Below, piece after piece: positions 1 to 9,708 of a DNA stretch of 64,000 nucleotides. A program made the translations under genes and the position numbers. Position 1 is the stretch's first letter; every line of letters starts with the position of its first letter. Source of the stretch: Pseudomonas uvaldensis (GTDB lineage Bacteria > Pseudomonadota > Gammaproteobacteria > Pseudomonadales > Pseudomonadaceae); the NCBI RefSeq assembly GCF_021271205.1, contig NZ_JAIWKS010000002.1, forward strand, positions 372,001-436,000, written 5' to 3'. The notes beneath the pieces are model-generated. The model saw only the letters and a list, made by a program, of their open reading frames with translations, made no database searches and had not been told where the DNA came from.

Positions 1-92
1 AGGTCCCGTTTTTGGCCGATGCACTGTCTACGACCTGTCGTAATGCCTTGCTATAGTTCAGGCCTCTTCCCAGCCGGTAAAGGATCACTGCC

Positions 93-905
93 ATGTCGCA
101 ATACCAAGCGTTCAACGTCGAACTCGCGGACAACATCGCCCATGTGCAGATCAATCGCCCGGACAAGATCAATGCGATGAACGCGGCGTTCTGGAGCGAG
201 ATCATCGAGATTTTCCAATGGGTCGACGACACCGATGAAGTGCGGGTGGTGGTATTGAGCGGGGCCGGCAAACATTTTTCCTCGGGCATCGACCTGATGA
301 TGTTGGCCGGCGTGGCCAATGAACTGGGCAAGGATGTGGGACGCAACGCGCGCGTGCTGCGGCGCAAGATCCTGCAACTGCAAGCCTCGTTCAATGCGGT
401 GGACAATTGCCGCAAACCGGTGCTCGCCGCGGTCCAGGGTTACTGCCTGGGCGGGGCCATCGACCTAATCTCCGCCTGCGACATGCGCTATGCCGCCGAG
501 GATGCCCAGTTCTCCATCAAGGAGATCGATATCGGCATGGCGGCCGATGTTGGCACATTGCAACGCTTGCCCCGGATCATCGGGGACGGCATGCTGCGTG
601 AACTCGCTTATACGGGGCGTACGTTCGGTGCCGACGAAGCACGCAGCATCGGCCTGGTCAATCGCGTCTATGCCGACACCGCCAGCCTGCTCGACGGCGT
701 CATGGGTATCGCCCGGGACATCGCCGCCAAGTCGCCGATTGCCGTGACCGGCACCAAGGAAATGATCAGCTACATGCGCGATCACCGCATCGACGACGGG
801 TTGGAATACGTCGCCACCTGGAACGCCGCCATGTTGCAATCGACCGACCTGCGCGTGGCCATGGCCGCCCATATGAGCAAACAGAAACCCGAATTTCTGG
901 ATTGA
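93..905 (+). CDS. Crotonase-family protein, probable delta(3,5)-delta(2,4)-dienoyl-CoA isomerase
   Basis: This 270-residue protein has the crotonase fold signature, including the oxyanion-hole stretches around HFSSGID (61-67) and GYCLGGAID (116-124). Asp124, Glu144 and Asp152 have the same spacing as the acidic triad of mammalian ECH1 dienoyl-CoA isomerase, and the stretch [13 protein letters not shown] (148-160) closely resembles that enzyme. Isomerisation of 3,5-dienoyl-CoA during beta-oxidation of unsaturated fatty acids is therefore more likely than simple hydration. AAAGGA lies about 8 bases before the ATG. The stop is 5 bases before the nudC start, so the two genes are probably co-transcribed. 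The substrate is inferred from the family only. Confidence 0.88.
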   Translation: MSQYQAFNVELADNIAHVQINRPDKINAMNAAFWSEIIEIFQWVDDTDEVRVVVLSGAGKHFSSGIDLMMLAGVANELGKDVGRNARVLRRKILQLQASFNAVDNCRKPVLAAVQGYCLGGAIDLISACDMRYAAEDAQFSIKEIDIGMAADVGTLQRLPRIIGDGMLRELAYTGRTFGADEARSIGLVNRVYADTASLLDGVMGIARDIAAKSPIAVTGTKEMISYMRDHRIDDGLEYVATWNAAMLQSTDLRVAMAAHMSKQKPEFLD

Positions 906-910
906 CCATC

Positions 911-1741
911 ATGATTCCACGCTGGAGCACCGCAGTACTCGATACCGATCTGGCGGGCGGCTGGGCCGTGGCCCGCAGCCCGGAAGGCTTTTTGTTCGAC
1001 GACAACGGCCCGCTGTTTCCGCGCGAATGGCTCAAGCGCCAGGACCTGTCGGTGCTCGCCGAGCACGGCATCGGCCACCTGGACGGCGAGCCGGTCTACC
1101 TGCTGGAGCTACACAGCCCCCTGGATATTCCCGGTTGCAACTGGAAGGGCCTGCGGGCCTTTATGCTGGAGGATGACCACACGCTCTACAAGGTGCTGGG
1201 CTATGCGGCGCAGATCGGCACCTGGGCCAGAGAACACCGTTTCTGCGGCAGTTGCGGCAAGCGCATGGTCCAGATTCCCTTGGAGCGGGCAATGTATTGC
1301 GACGTCTGCGACCTGCGGCATTACCCGCGATTGTCGCCGAGCATGATCGTGCTGATCACCCGGGGCGATGAGGTCCTGCTGGCCCGTTCGCCGCGCTTCG
1401 TCACCGGTATCTACAGCACCCTGGCGGGGTTTGCCGAGCCGGGCGAGTCGGCCGAGGATTGCCTGATCCGGGAGGTGCGGGAGGAAGTCAGCATCGAGGT
1501 GAAGAACATCCAGTACGTGGGCAGCCAATGCTGGCCGTTCCCTCATTCGATGATGCTGGGTTTCCATGCCGAATATGCCGGCGGTGAAATCGTGTGCCAG
1601 GAAGAAGAAATCGAGGATGCCCGATGGTTCAGCATCCACGACCTGCCGCCGTTGCCGGCCTCGCGTTCGATCGCCCGTTACCTGATCGACCTTTACGTGG
1701 CGTGGCGTCTAGGCCACGCTGAACCAGTGCTGCCAGGCTAG
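911..1741 (+). CDS. nudC: NADH pyrophosphatase NudC (Nudix, zinc-binding)
   Basis: NudC hydrolyses NAD(H) to NMN(H) and AMP, and in bacteria removes NAD caps from RNA. The protein has about 276 residues, close to other pseudomonad NudC proteins. A four-cysteine zinc ribbon (FCGSCGK then [11 protein letters not shown]) lies mid-protein. It is followed by a Nudix box beginning [12 protein letters not shown] and continuing REVREE, and by the NudC-specific [11 protein letters not shown] stretch, in which the usual Pro after SQ is Cys. A TTG in frame at 902 is possible, but the ATG at 911 is preferred. The 3' end overlaps the convergent TSUP gene by 33 bases. Confidence 0.93.
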   Translation: MIPRWSTAVLDTDLAGGWAVARSPEGFLFDDNGPLFPREWLKRQDLSVLAEHGIGHLDGEPVYLLELHSPLDIPGCNWKGLRAFMLEDDHTLYKVLGYAAQIGTWAREHRFCGSCGKRMVQIPLERAMYCDVCDLRHYPRLSPSMIVLITRGDEVLLARSPRFVTGIYSTLAGFAEPGESAEDCLIREVREEVSIEVKNIQYVGSQCWPFPHSMMLGFHAEYAGGEIVCQEEEIEDARWFSIHDLPPLPASRSIARYLIDLYVAWRLGHAEPVLPG

Positions 1742-2488
1742 GCGCACGGTCAGGCTCAGCACTACGGTGATGAACACCGGCCGGATGAACTTCGCGCCGC
1801 CGCTGATGGCGGTGCGAGCCCCGAAGAATGCGCCAACCATGACCGACAGGCCCATGCTCAGGCCAATGATCCAGTCCACTTGCCCGGAAAAGATGAACAC
1901 CGCCAGCGCCGCGATGTTGCTGACGAAGTTCATGCTGCGAGCCACGCCGCTGGCCTTGACCAGGTCGATGGGGTAGAGCAGCAGGCTGCTGACGGTCCAG
2001 AACGCGCCAGTGCCGGGCCCCGCGACGCCATCGTAGAAGCCCAGGCTGAAGCCTTGGGATGATTGCCAGGTTTTCTTGATCGGCGCGTCGCTGTCCAGCG
2101 GTGCCTTGGGCGTGCCGCCGAACAACAGGTACAGGCCGCAGGCGAAGACGATCACCGGCAACATCTTGTTCAGCCATTCGGCAGGCAGGTAATGGGCGAC
2201 GATGGCGCCGGTCAGGGCGCCGACCAATGTGCCGACGAGCGCATGGGTCCATTGCCTTGGATGGAACAGCTTGCGTCGGTAGAACGTGAAGCTGGCCGTG
2301 GCCGAGCCGAACGTCGAGCTGAGTTTGTTGGTCCCCAGCACCAGATGCGGCGGCAGTCCGGCGGTCAGCAGGGCGGGCGTGGTCAACAGGCCACCGCCCC
2401 CGGCGATGGCGTCGATGAAGCCGGCAATGAACGCGACAATGGCAAGGATGGCGAGGGTTGTGAGGTCGACGCTGAGTTCAAAAGGCAT
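1709..2488 (-). CDS. TSUP-family (TauE/SafE) membrane transporter
   Basis: This is a 259-residue integral membrane protein with about eight hydrophobic segments. It begins with the family-typical glycine-rich region after TM1 ([18 protein letters not shown], about 24-41), followed by [11 protein letters not shown] (51-61). TSUP proteins usually export sulfite, sulfoacetate or similar organosulfur anions across the inner membrane; nothing nearby identifies the substrate. It is monocistronic and convergent with nudC, with the coding ends overlapping. The start is the first ATG. Confidence 0.88.
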   Translation of the reverse strand: MPFELSVDLTTLAILAIVAFIAGFIDAIAGGGGLLTTPALLTAGLPPHLVLGTNKLSSTFGSATASFTFYRRKLFHPRQWTHALVGTLVGALTGAIVAHYLPAEWLNKMLPVIVFACGLYLLFGGTPKAPLDSDAPIKKTWQSSQGFSLGFYDGVAGPGTGAFWTVSSLLLYPIDLVKASGVARSMNFVSNIAALAVFIFSGQVDWIIGLSMGLSVMVGAFFGARTAISGGAKFIRPVFITVVLSLTVRLAWQHWFSVA

Positions 2489-2590
2489 GGAATGAGCTTA
2501 TTGGGCAGGTCGCAGAGGCTGCGGGGAAGGCCGATATGTTACCTGCAATGGCGGTGGGCCGCGACTGCCGGAGCGCTCGGGCCCGGTGGC

Positions 2591-3346
2591 TCAGACCACG
2601 CTGTCGACAATCACGTGCCGCTCCCCTCTGGAACACTGTTCGATCCTTGCCTCGACCCGGTAGATGTTGCGCAACATCTGCTCGGTAATCACCTCTTCGC
2701 TCGGGCCGCTGCCTTGCAAGGTGCCTCGGGCGATGACCAATACCTGGTCGGCGAAGCGCAGCGCCTGGTTCAGGTCATGAAGGGCGATGAACACGATCAT
2801 CCCGTGCTGACGGGCGAGGCTGCGCATGAACGTCAGGACCTGGACCTGGCGGTGCATGTCCAGGGCACTGGTGGGCTCGTCCATCAGCAGGACCTCGGGC
2901 TCGCGCACCAGCGTCTGGGCAATGGACACCAGTTGTTGCTGACCGCCGCTGAGTTCGCCGAGGTTACGGAACGACAGGTCGCTGATACCCAGGGATTCGA
3001 GGATGCGATCCACCACCTGCAGTTCGTTCGCTTGCACGACCCAGCCGGGAGCCTGTTGCTTGCGGGCCAGCAGCACTGATTCGTAGACCGTCAACCGAGC
3101 GTTGGCGTTGAGGTTCTGGGGCATGTAGCAGATGCCCGCCTGGCCTTTGATGGAACCTTCCAGGCGAACCCGGCCGGGTCCCGGGACAAGACCGGCGATG
3201 CGTTTGAACAGCGTGGATTTGCCGGCGGCGTTGGGCCCGATGACGGCGACCACTTCTCCGGCGCAAAACAAGGGCGTGTTGACATTGTCGAGGATCGATC
3301 GGCCGCCATACCCGGCGCCCAGATGCTCCAATTGAAGGGTCACCAT
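2591..3346 (-). CDS. Iron-siderophore ABC transporter, ATP-binding subunit (FecE/FepC type)
   Basis: This 251-residue ATPase energises uptake of an iron chelate through the adjacent FecCD permease. Walker A is GPNAAGKST (about 37-45), the signature is LSGGQQQLVSIAQ, Walker B is VLLMDEPTSALD, and the switch His is in IALHDLNQALRFADQ. Size and motifs fit the FecE/FhuC/FepC class. The ATG overlaps the end of the permease gene by 7 bases, which suggests translational coupling. It is the last gene of the Fec-like operon. Confidence 0.92.
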   Translation of the reverse strand: MVTLQLEHLGAGYGGRSILDNVNTPLFCAGEVVAVIGPNAAGKSTLFKRIAGLVPGPGRVRLEGSIKGQAGICYMPQNLNANARLTVYESVLLARKQQAPGWVVQANELQVVDRILESLGISDLSFRNLGELSGGQQQLVSIAQTLVREPEVLLMDEPTSALDMHRQVQVLTFMRSLARQHGMIVFIALHDLNQALRFADQVLVIARGTLQGSGPSEEVITEQMLRNIYRVEARIEQCSRGERHVIVDSVV

Positions 3347-4395
3347 GACTGCTTCTTCCCGCCAAGGATGAGTGAGATGAAAAACGGCACGCCGATCAGG
3401 GAGGTGACCACGCCGATGGGAAAGATCGCCCCAGGTATCAGGGTCTTGCTCACCACCGAACTGGCCGACAGGATCAGGGCGCCGGTCAGCAGCGAGGCCG
3501 GCAGGAAAAACCGTTGGTCTTCACCGATCAGCATCCGGGCGATGTGGGGGCCCACCAGGCCGATGAAGCCGATGGTGCCGACAAAGGCCACGGGAAAGGA
3601 CGCCAGCAGGCTGACCATGACCAGCGTCTGCCAGCGCAGCCTGCGCACGTTGATACCGAAGCTCGCGGCCTTATCATCCCCCAGTCGCAGGGCGGTCATG
3701 GCCCAGGCACGGCGAGCGAACAGGGGAAGCGTGACCAGAATGACCAGGCAGGTCACACCCAGTTTCGGCCAGGTGGCCTTGGTCAGGCTGCCCATTGTCC
3801 AGAACACCACGGCAGCCACGGCTTGCTCGGTCGCGAAGAATTGAACCAGCGCCAGCAATGCATTGAAGGTGAAAACCAGGGCAATGCCCAGCAGCACGAT
3901 GGTTTCACTGGTCATGCCTCTGCGAAGGCTCAGTACATGAATCAACAGAGCCGAGAGCATCGCCATCAAGAACGCGTTGAGCGGCACCATGTATTGAGCG
4001 ATCACGGGCACCAGCGCCACGCCGAACGCAAGCCCAAGGGCAGCGCCGAAACTGGCCGCGGCGGAGAGTCCCAGGGTGAAGGGACTCGCCAGCGGGTTGT
4101 TGAGGATCGTCTGCATCTGCGCGCCGGCCAGGGAAAGGGCGGCGCCTACCGCAACGGCCATCAGGGCCACCGGCAGGCGGATGTCCCACATCACCACGCG
4201 TACCTGAGGCGCGGCAGCGTCGGGTGTAAAGAGCGCTGTGAGTACTTCTTCCAGGCCGTAGCTGGCTGGGCCAAGGGCCAGGTCCAGCAACACGCTGAAC
4301 AGCAGCAACACCGTCAGCGCCGCCAGCATCAGCCGCTTTCGCCAGACTTGCTGTCGATAGATCGTACCCAGGGAGACCTCGACACGACCATTCAT
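3340..4395 (-). CDS. Iron-siderophore ABC transporter permease (FecCD family)
   Basis: This 351-residue permease has about ten membrane segments, with family landmarks RLPVALMAVAVGAALSLAGAQ (a conserved RLP then GxxLxxxGxxxQ motif) and, near the C-terminus, GTIGFIGLVGPHIAR. Members work as homodimers with a FecE-type ATPase and a periplasmic binding protein to import ferric siderophores, heme or cobalamin. The start ATG overlaps the stop of the binding-protein gene by 4 bases, and the 3' end overlaps the ATPase gene by 7. Only one permease gene is present, consistent with a homodimer. Confidence 0.93.
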   Translation of the reverse strand: MNGRVEVSLGTIYRQQVWRKRLMLAALTVLLLFSVLLDLALGPASYGLEEVLTALFTPDAAAPQVRVVMWDIRLPVALMAVAVGAALSLAGAQMQTILNNPLASPFTLGLSAAASFGAALGLAFGVALVPVIAQYMVPLNAFLMAMLSALLIHVLSLRRGMTSETIVLLGIALVFTFNALLALVQFFATEQAVAAVVFWTMGSLTKATWPKLGVTCLVILVTLPLFARRAWAMTALRLGDDKAASFGINVRRLRWQTLVMVSLLASFPVAFVGTIGFIGLVGPHIARMLIGEDQRFFLPASLLTGALILSASSVVSKTLIPGAIFPIGVVTSLIGVPFFISLILGGKKQSW

Positions 4396-5570
4396 GGCTG
4401 GGCCTGCGCGGGTTTGAGGCTGACGAAGTAACCGGGCTCGTAGGGCAACGGCAGGAAGCGTTCATGGAATTCACGAAACGTCGCATCGGGGTCCAGGTCG
4501 GCGAACAGATCCGGATGCAGCCACTTGGCCAACTGTTGGATGGCGATGAACTGGTAGGGGCTGTTATAGAACTGATGCCAGATCGCGTGAAAGCCCTGGG
4601 TCTGCTGGGCCTTGATACCTGCGTAGGCGGGGCGTCGGGTATACCACTGGAGTTTGCGCCGGGCCTCGGCCAGATCGGCTCCGGGACCGACTCCCACCCA
4701 ATGTCCACCGGGGGCGAAGGCTTCCCAGTTGGCACTGGTGATCACGACTTGCTCCGGGTCGGCAACGATCACCTGTTCCGGGTTCAACTGGCCGAAGGTG
4801 TTGGGAATAATGGCGCTGGCGATGTTGCGGCCGCCGGCCAGTTCGACGAAACGACCGAAATTCTCATTGCCAAAGCTCAGACAGCAGTCTTCGGTATAGC
4901 CGCCGATGCGCTCGATGAACACCTTGGGCCTGGGCGGCTGCCTGGCCTCCAGCACATCGGTGACCCGGCGAATCTGCTGATTGCGAAAGGCGATGAACGC
5001 TTCGGCTCGGGCTTCTTCACCGAACAACTGGCCGAACAGGCGCATGGTCGGTTCGGTGTTCTGCATCGGGTTGTTGCGAAAGTCCACATACACCACGGGG
5101 ATGCCGAGGGCGTCGAGCTTCTCGATGTAGCGCGCATCCTCGGTCGCGTGCTGGGCTTCTACGTTGAGGATGATCACGTCCGGTTGCTGGCTGATCGCTT
5201 GCTCGATGTCGAACGTGCCGTCCTCGAAACCACCGAAGGTCGGGATTTGGGCAATGGCCGGATAGTGACGCAGATAGGCACCGTAGGTGTCCGGATCGGA
5301 CTGGATCATGTCCTTGCGCCAACCGACGATGCGCCGGAGCGGATTGTCGGTGTCCAGGGCCGCCACCAGATACAGTTGGCGGCCTTCGCCGAGGATGACC
5401 CGCCGGACAGGAATGCGGACCTGGACCTGTCGGCCTTGAAGGTCGGTCACGTTGGTTTTTTGCACGGTGTCCGGGGCCGTATCGGAATAGGCAAAGCCGC
5501 TCAGCAGCAGAGCAACGGACCCCAGGCATCCTGCGATGAACGACGGGCGTGTTCGAGTACTGGATAGCAT
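4392..5570 (-). CDS. Periplasmic substrate-binding protein of an iron-chelate ABC transporter
   Basis: This is a 392-residue exported protein. The N-terminus has a basic then hydrophobic signal (FIAGCLGSVALLLSGFAYS), with likely cleavage before DTAPD. The mature part has the class III binding-protein pattern: TDLQGRQVQVRIP, then RVILGEGRQLYLVAAL, then QPDVIIL, typical of FecB/BtuF-like chelate carriers. It is longer than most such proteins because of extra C-terminal sequence after about residue 300. The ATG at 5570 with AAGG about 8 bases upstream is preferred to a GTG at 5600 that directly abuts the receptor stop and lacks a ribosome site. Its position after the TonB receptor suggests it takes the same ligand. 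Confidence 0.88.
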   Translation of the reverse strand: MLSSTRTRPSFIAGCLGSVALLLSGFAYSDTAPDTVQKTNVTDLQGRQVQVRIPVRRVILGEGRQLYLVAALDTDNPLRRIVGWRKDMIQSDPDTYGAYLRHYPAIAQIPTFGGFEDGTFDIEQAISQQPDVIILNVEAQHATEDARYIEKLDALGIPVVYVDFRNNPMQNTEPTMRLFGQLFGEEARAEAFIAFRNQQIRRVTDVLEARQPPRPKVFIERIGGYTEDCCLSFGNENFGRFVELAGGRNIASAIIPNTFGQLNPEQVIVADPEQVVITSANWEAFAPGGHWVGVGPGADLAEARRKLQWYTRRPAYAGIKAQQTQGFHAIWHQFYNSPYQFIAIQQLAKWLHPDLFADLDPDATFREFHERFLPLPYEPGYFVSLKPAQAQP

Positions 5571-5600
5571 GTACGAAACCTTGTTGGCGACCGGGAACAC

Positions 5601-8030
5601 TCAGAAGTCGACCGTGGCCGAGAGCAATAAGGTACGGGGCGCGCCTTGGGAGAAGGCTCCGTAGGAAGCGACGCCGGACCAGTATTCGCGGTCGAAGACA
5701 TTCTGCACCGTGGCGCGGAACGTCGTGGGTCGACCGTCGAGCACGGTGCTGTAGCGGGCGCCGGCATCGAAACGGGTCCAGGGGTCGAGCTCCCGGCTGT
5801 TGGCCTGGTCGACATATTGGCTGCCGGTGTAGATCGCGCCGCCCGTGAGGGTCACACCCTGGACCCAGGGGGTGTCCCATTCGGCCCAGAGGTTGGCCTG
5901 CACTTCCGGTACGCCCACCGGTTTGTTGCCACGATTAGCCGCGGTGCCGCTTTTGGTCAGCTCAGCGTCCAGCAGGGTGACACCGCCCAACAGGCGGGTG
6001 CCTTCGCGGACTTCGCCGAACAGGTTCAGCTCGATACCGCGGTTGCGCTGTTCACCCTCGACCGAAAAGGTATTGTTGATGAGTTCACCACTGGGTTTCT
6101 TGACCTGGAACAGCGCCAGGGTTGAGGTGAAGGTACCGTAATCGACCTTGACCCCGACTTCCTGTTGGCGGGAGATGTAGGGTTTGAAAATTTGATCGCC
6201 GTTGTTTGCCGTGCTTGGCGCGATGTCGCCCTTGCTCAGACCTTCTATGTAGTTGTAGTAAAACGACACATGCTCCCAAGGCTTGATCACTGCGCCGAAC
6301 AATGGCGTGGTGGCTTCTTCATCGTAGGAAGGCGTGGTGCGGGCTCCGGTGGTGGTGTTGTAGTTATGCGATTCGACGCGTTGCTTGCGCAGGCCAAGGG
6401 TTACCTGCACTCGTTCATCCAGAATCGACATCGTATCGGCCAACGCTGCGCCGGACAGTTCGGTGTCAGAGACTTTCGCCACATCCGGCGATGCAATGGA
6501 CGGCTTATCGCGTTCTACCGGGTGGTAGATGTTCGAGAACACCGGGGCCCCGGAGTTAATGCCTCGGCGCAGTTCATCGCGATAGCGGCTGACCTGCACC
6601 GTCGCGCTATGGCTGACCGGACCGGTGTCAAAGCGAGCCCGGGCGCCGGCGTCCACGGTGTAGCGCTCCACCTCGAATTTGTAATAGCCGGGTGTCGAGC
6701 GAGTGTCCCCCGCGTCGTTGAGGATCATGGGCGTCTGGTCCGACAACCGGGCCACATCGGACTTGCCGCCACCGGCGTGCCCGAAGACCGTCAGGTTATC
6801 GTTCAGATCGTACTCGCCGCTGAGCAGCGCGGATTTGTCGCGAGTCTTTGACCTGGCCCATTCCTGGGTGACGTTGCTGCGTCCATTGGCGGCGGACGGT
6901 ATCTCGACGCCACTGGCGATCTGGAACGGTCGGGAAGGCGCGTCCCATTCTTCTTCCTGGCTGATCAGATCCAGGCTGGTTCTGAATCTGTCCCCCTGGT
7001 AATCCAGGGAAATCGAACCGATCCCGACGTCCCGGGACTGCTTGTCGATCGCTGTGTCGCCGCCCTGGAGACTGCCGTTGACCCGCACACCGAAGCGTCG
7101 CTCCTCGCCGAAGCGACGGCTGACATCGACGTGGCCGCCAGCCTGAGTATCCATGGCGTAGCTGGCGGTGACGCGGGTCAGGTCTTCGTCCAGCGAACGT
7201 TTGGGCACGATGTTGATCACGCCACCGACGCCGCTGTTGGGCGACATGCCATACAGCAGCGCCGCCGGGCCCTTGATCACTTCGATGCGCTCGGCATATT
7301 CGGTGAATATCCGGTAGTTGGGTGCCACGCCATACACACCGTCGAACGCCAACTCGCCGAGGTTGCCTTCGCCCACCGGGAAGCCACGGATGAAGAATGA
7401 GTCGACGATGCCCCCGGTCTGTCCGGTGGAGCGCACCGAAGAGTCACGTTCCAGTACATCGGCGGCGGTCACCGCCTGCTGATCCCGCATCAAGGTCGAG
7501 GTGTAGTTGCTGACACTGAACGGGGTGTCCATCAGATCCTTGTTGCCCAGCAAGCCGACCCGACCGCCACGGGCAACCTGGCCGCCGCTGTAGACTGGCT
7601 GCAGGTCCCCCGGGCGGGTCTCGCTGGCGTTGATGGTGGTTTCCGACAGGGTCAACTCGCCGTTGGCGCCGCGCTTCTGCAAGGTGTAGCTGCCATCCTC
7701 ACGCGCCACCAGGTCGAGGCCGCTGCCGGCCAGCAGCCGGGTAAACGCTTCGCGCGCAGTGAACTGGCCGGACAGGCCAGGGCTCGTCAGCCCTTGGGTC
7801 AGCGAAGGTTCGAACGACAAGGCGATACCCGCCTGCACGGCGAATGCCGACAGCGTCGGCCCCAATGGACCGGGTTGAATGCTGTAGGACTGACTGGCGA
7901 CGTTGTCCAGCGTGTTGCCCGTCGCGGCCCAGACAACCGGGCTTGAGGTCGAAATGGCAATGCTGAGCATTGCGCTGCGAATCGCCAGATTCAGCTTGCG
8001 ATCCGAGCGCAGGAGGCGGGCAACGGGCAT
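5601..8030 (-). CDS. TonB-dependent ferric-siderophore receptor with N-terminal signalling (STN) domain
   Basis: This 809-residue outer-membrane receptor has a signal peptide ending near WAATG (about 36). An STN signalling domain follows (about 50-120, with SAFAVQAGIALSFEPSL), the region that contacts a FecR-type regulator. The plug begins near SVSNYTSTLMRDQQAVTAAD and contains FFIRGFPVGEGN and IEVIKGPAALLYGMSPNSG. The 22-strand barrel ends in a terminal Phe, as expected for outer-membrane porin-like proteins. It lies directly downstream of the sigma/anti-sigma pair and upstream of the binding-protein gene. The siderophore cannot be named from sequence; ferrichrome-like, pyoverdine-like or foreign siderophores are all possible. 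Confidence 0.94.
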   Translation of the reverse strand: MPVARLLRSDRKLNLAIRSAMLSIAISTSSPVVWAATGNTLDNVASQSYSIQPGPLGPTLSAFAVQAGIALSFEPSLTQGLTSPGLSGQFTAREAFTRLLAGSGLDLVAREDGSYTLQKRGANGELTLSETTINASETRPGDLQPVYSGGQVARGGRVGLLGNKDLMDTPFSVSNYTSTLMRDQQAVTAADVLERDSSVRSTGQTGGIVDSFFIRGFPVGEGNLGELAFDGVYGVAPNYRIFTEYAERIEVIKGPAALLYGMSPNSGVGGVINIVPKRSLDEDLTRVTASYAMDTQAGGHVDVSRRFGEERRFGVRVNGSLQGGDTAIDKQSRDVGIGSISLDYQGDRFRTSLDLISQEEEWDAPSRPFQIASGVEIPSAANGRSNVTQEWARSKTRDKSALLSGEYDLNDNLTVFGHAGGGKSDVARLSDQTPMILNDAGDTRSTPGYYKFEVERYTVDAGARARFDTGPVSHSATVQVSRYRDELRRGINSGAPVFSNIYHPVERDKPSIASPDVAKVSDTELSGAALADTMSILDERVQVTLGLRKQRVESHNYNTTTGARTTPSYDEEATTPLFGAVIKPWEHVSFYYNYIEGLSKGDIAPSTANNGDQIFKPYISRQQEVGVKVDYGTFTSTLALFQVKKPSGELINNTFSVEGEQRNRGIELNLFGEVREGTRLLGGVTLLDAELTKSGTAANRGNKPVGVPEVQANLWAEWDTPWVQGVTLTGGAIYTGSQYVDQANSRELDPWTRFDAGARYSTVLDGRPTTFRATVQNVFDREYWSGVASYGAFSQGAPRTLLLSATVDF

Positions 8031-8117
8031 GGTGCGATGATCCTGTTCAGAGGGTTTTGTTCTCTAGCCAGCCAGGATCGAAAAAAGTATCACCTGCGCG
8101 TGATTATTTTTTCAGGG

Positions 8118-9083
8118 TCACGCCGGAGCCAACATGAGCCAGTAGTCACCGAGGCGGGAGGTGACGTTGATGGGATAGGTCTGGGTGAGCATGTTCAAGG
8201 TGCGTCGGGTGTCGTTGATGGGGAAGGCGCCGGAGATTCGCAGGTTGGCGATGGCCGGATCGCAACGCAGCACGCCGTTGCGATAGCGGGCCAGTTCGTC
8301 GATGAAGTCGGCCAGGCGCATGTTGTCCGCCATCAACATGCCACGGGTCCAGGCCAGTGCCGATTTATCGACGGGCTTGACGGCGTCGATGGCAAACGCG
8401 GTGAAGCCGCTGCTCTGGCCCGCGCTGACGACTTTTTCCTCGAGGCCCTTCAATTCGATGCGCACCGCGCCTTCCATGACGGCGAGGCGAGTATGTCCGG
8501 TTTCTTCACGCACACTGAACCGGGTGCCGAGGGCCTGCATCCGGCCTTGCTCGGTCTGCACTTTGAACGGGCGGGGCACCGGAGAAGGATCCGCCGCGGT
8601 CTGAATCAGTATCTCGCCGCGGCGCAACAACAGCAGGCGCTGGTGTGAATCGAAGTACACGTCGATTGCTGTGTCGGTGTTCAACGTGACAAGGGTGCCG
8701 TCGTTGAGTGTCAGGTCGCGGCGCTCACCCACCGGTGCACGGTAATCGGCAGTCCATTGTTGCCACTCGTTCAGCTTCCAGCTACCCCAGGCCAGCGGCG
8801 CCAGGGCGAGCAGGGCGGCCAGTTTGCCCATGGCGGCCCGTCGCTCGGGATTGCCGGGACGATCCAGCGCAGGCATCGCGAGGGCTGGGGGCAGGCTTTG
8901 CAATTTGCTCAGCAACAACTCGGCCCGTGCCCAGGCCTCGCTGTGCGCCGGGCTGCTGGCGCGCCAACGCTCCCAGGCATGGCGTTCGGCATCGTTGACG
9001 TTGCCTTCGCTCAGGCGCATCAGCCAGTCGGCCGCTTCGTTGAGGATGTGTGAATCGAGGGTATGGCTATCGCGTCGCAGCAT
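8118..9083 (-). CDS. FecR-family transmembrane sigma regulator
   Basis: This 321-residue FecR-type protein has an N-terminal cytoplasmic helical part with the DUF4880-like pattern EAADWLMRLSEG then WERWRASSPAHSEAWARAE. A single membrane segment lies around 90-110 (KLAALLALAPLAWGSWKL), followed by the periplasmic FecR domain (GERRDLTLNDGTLVTLNTDT, ALGTRFSV). It relays receptor occupancy to the ECF sigma factor encoded just upstream. Its ATG immediately follows the sigma-factor stop with no intergenic base, so translation is probably coupled. An 87-base gap separates it from the receptor gene, where a sigma-dependent receptor promoter would be expected. Confidence 0.93.
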   Translation of the reverse strand: MLRRDSHTLDSHILNEAADWLMRLSEGNVNDAERHAWERWRASSPAHSEAWARAELLLSKLQSLPPALAMPALDRPGNPERRAAMGKLAALLALAPLAWGSWKLNEWQQWTADYRAPVGERRDLTLNDGTLVTLNTDTAIDVYFDSHQRLLLLRRGEILIQTAADPSPVPRPFKVQTEQGRMQALGTRFSVREETGHTRLAVMEGAVRIELKGLEEKVVSAGQSSGFTAFAIDAVKPVDKSALAWTRGMLMADNMRLADFIDELARYRNGVLRCDPAIANLRISGAFPINDTRRTLNMLTQTYPINVTSRLGDYWLMLAPA

Positions 9084-9599
9084 TCAATCCACCAGCATCA
9101 GGCAGTGCAGGAAGGCCTGTTTCATGTAGCGCTTGACCGTAATCAGCGAGACCCCCAGTTGACTGGCGATGTCGTCGTATTTCAGGCCGCTGATCTGTGA
9201 CAGCAGAAATGCCCGCTTGACCGGCCCTGGAAGGCTGTCGAGCATGGCATCGATTTCATGCAGGGTTTCCAGCACCAGCAGGCGTCGTTCCGGCGAGGGT
9301 GCTTCAGGCTCGGGCAGCAACGCCAGCGCCTTGAGGTAAGCGCGCTCCAGTGCCTTGCGCTGGAACCAGTTGACCAGGATGCCGCCCGCTACGCAGCTCA
9401 GGTACGCCCGCGGTTCTTCAATGACCGCCACCTTCGAGGCGAGAATGCGGATAAAGGTGTCATGCGCCAGGTCCGCAGCGTCCAGCGCGTTACCCAGTTT
9501 TCGATAGAGGCGGTTGTACAACCAGCCATGGTGACCGCTGTAGAGGTCTGCGACGGTGCGCAGATGACAATCGTTGACCGCTGACCCTTGATCGCTCAT
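9084..9599 (-). CDS. FecI-family ECF sigma factor (iron starvation sigma)
   Basis: This 171-residue sigma-70 family protein contains region 2 (DAADLAHDTFIRILASK, about 38-54) and region 4 (ISGLKYDDIASQLGVSLITV, about 137-156) with a helix-turn-helix, and no extra domains. Such factors transcribe the cognate TonB receptor gene when iron is low and the siderophore is bound. A Fur-box-like site lies 19-38 bases upstream of the ATG. The start is the first ATG; little of a Shine-Dalgarno sequence is visible because the leader is AT-rich. Confidence 0.93.
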   Translation of the reverse strand: MSDQGSAVNDCHLRTVADLYSGHHGWLYNRLYRKLGNALDAADLAHDTFIRILASKVAVIEEPRAYLSCVAGGILVNWFQRKALERAYLKALALLPEPEAPSPERRLLVLETLHEIDAMLDSLPGPVKRAFLLSQISGLKYDDIASQLGVSLITVKRYMKQAFLHCLMLVD

Positions 9600-9618
9600 G
9601 ACTGGTTATATTTTTTTT

Positions 9619-9637
9619 GATAGTGAGAATTATTCCC
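9619..9637 (-). promoter_or_regulatory. Putative Fur box upstream of the ECF sigma gene
   Basis: The 19 bases GATAGTGAGAATTATTCCC match the Fur consensus GATAATGATAATCATTATC at 14 of 19 positions. The site is centred about 30 bases before the sigma-factor start, so Fur with iron would repress the whole uptake operon. No comparable site was seen before the receptor gene or the MFS gene. Confidence 0.7.
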
Positions 9638-9708
9638 AATAGTAGTGGAGGCGCTCGGCTTCATGCAAGGTCCTCTTGCGAAGAGGGGGACGGGCTGGGG
9701 GACGGACT

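Noticed and set aside
2063..3079. A 338-codon plus-strand frame across the TSUP and ABC ATPase genes
   Set aside because: It crosses two real minus-strand genes and the gap between them, and shows no family motif.
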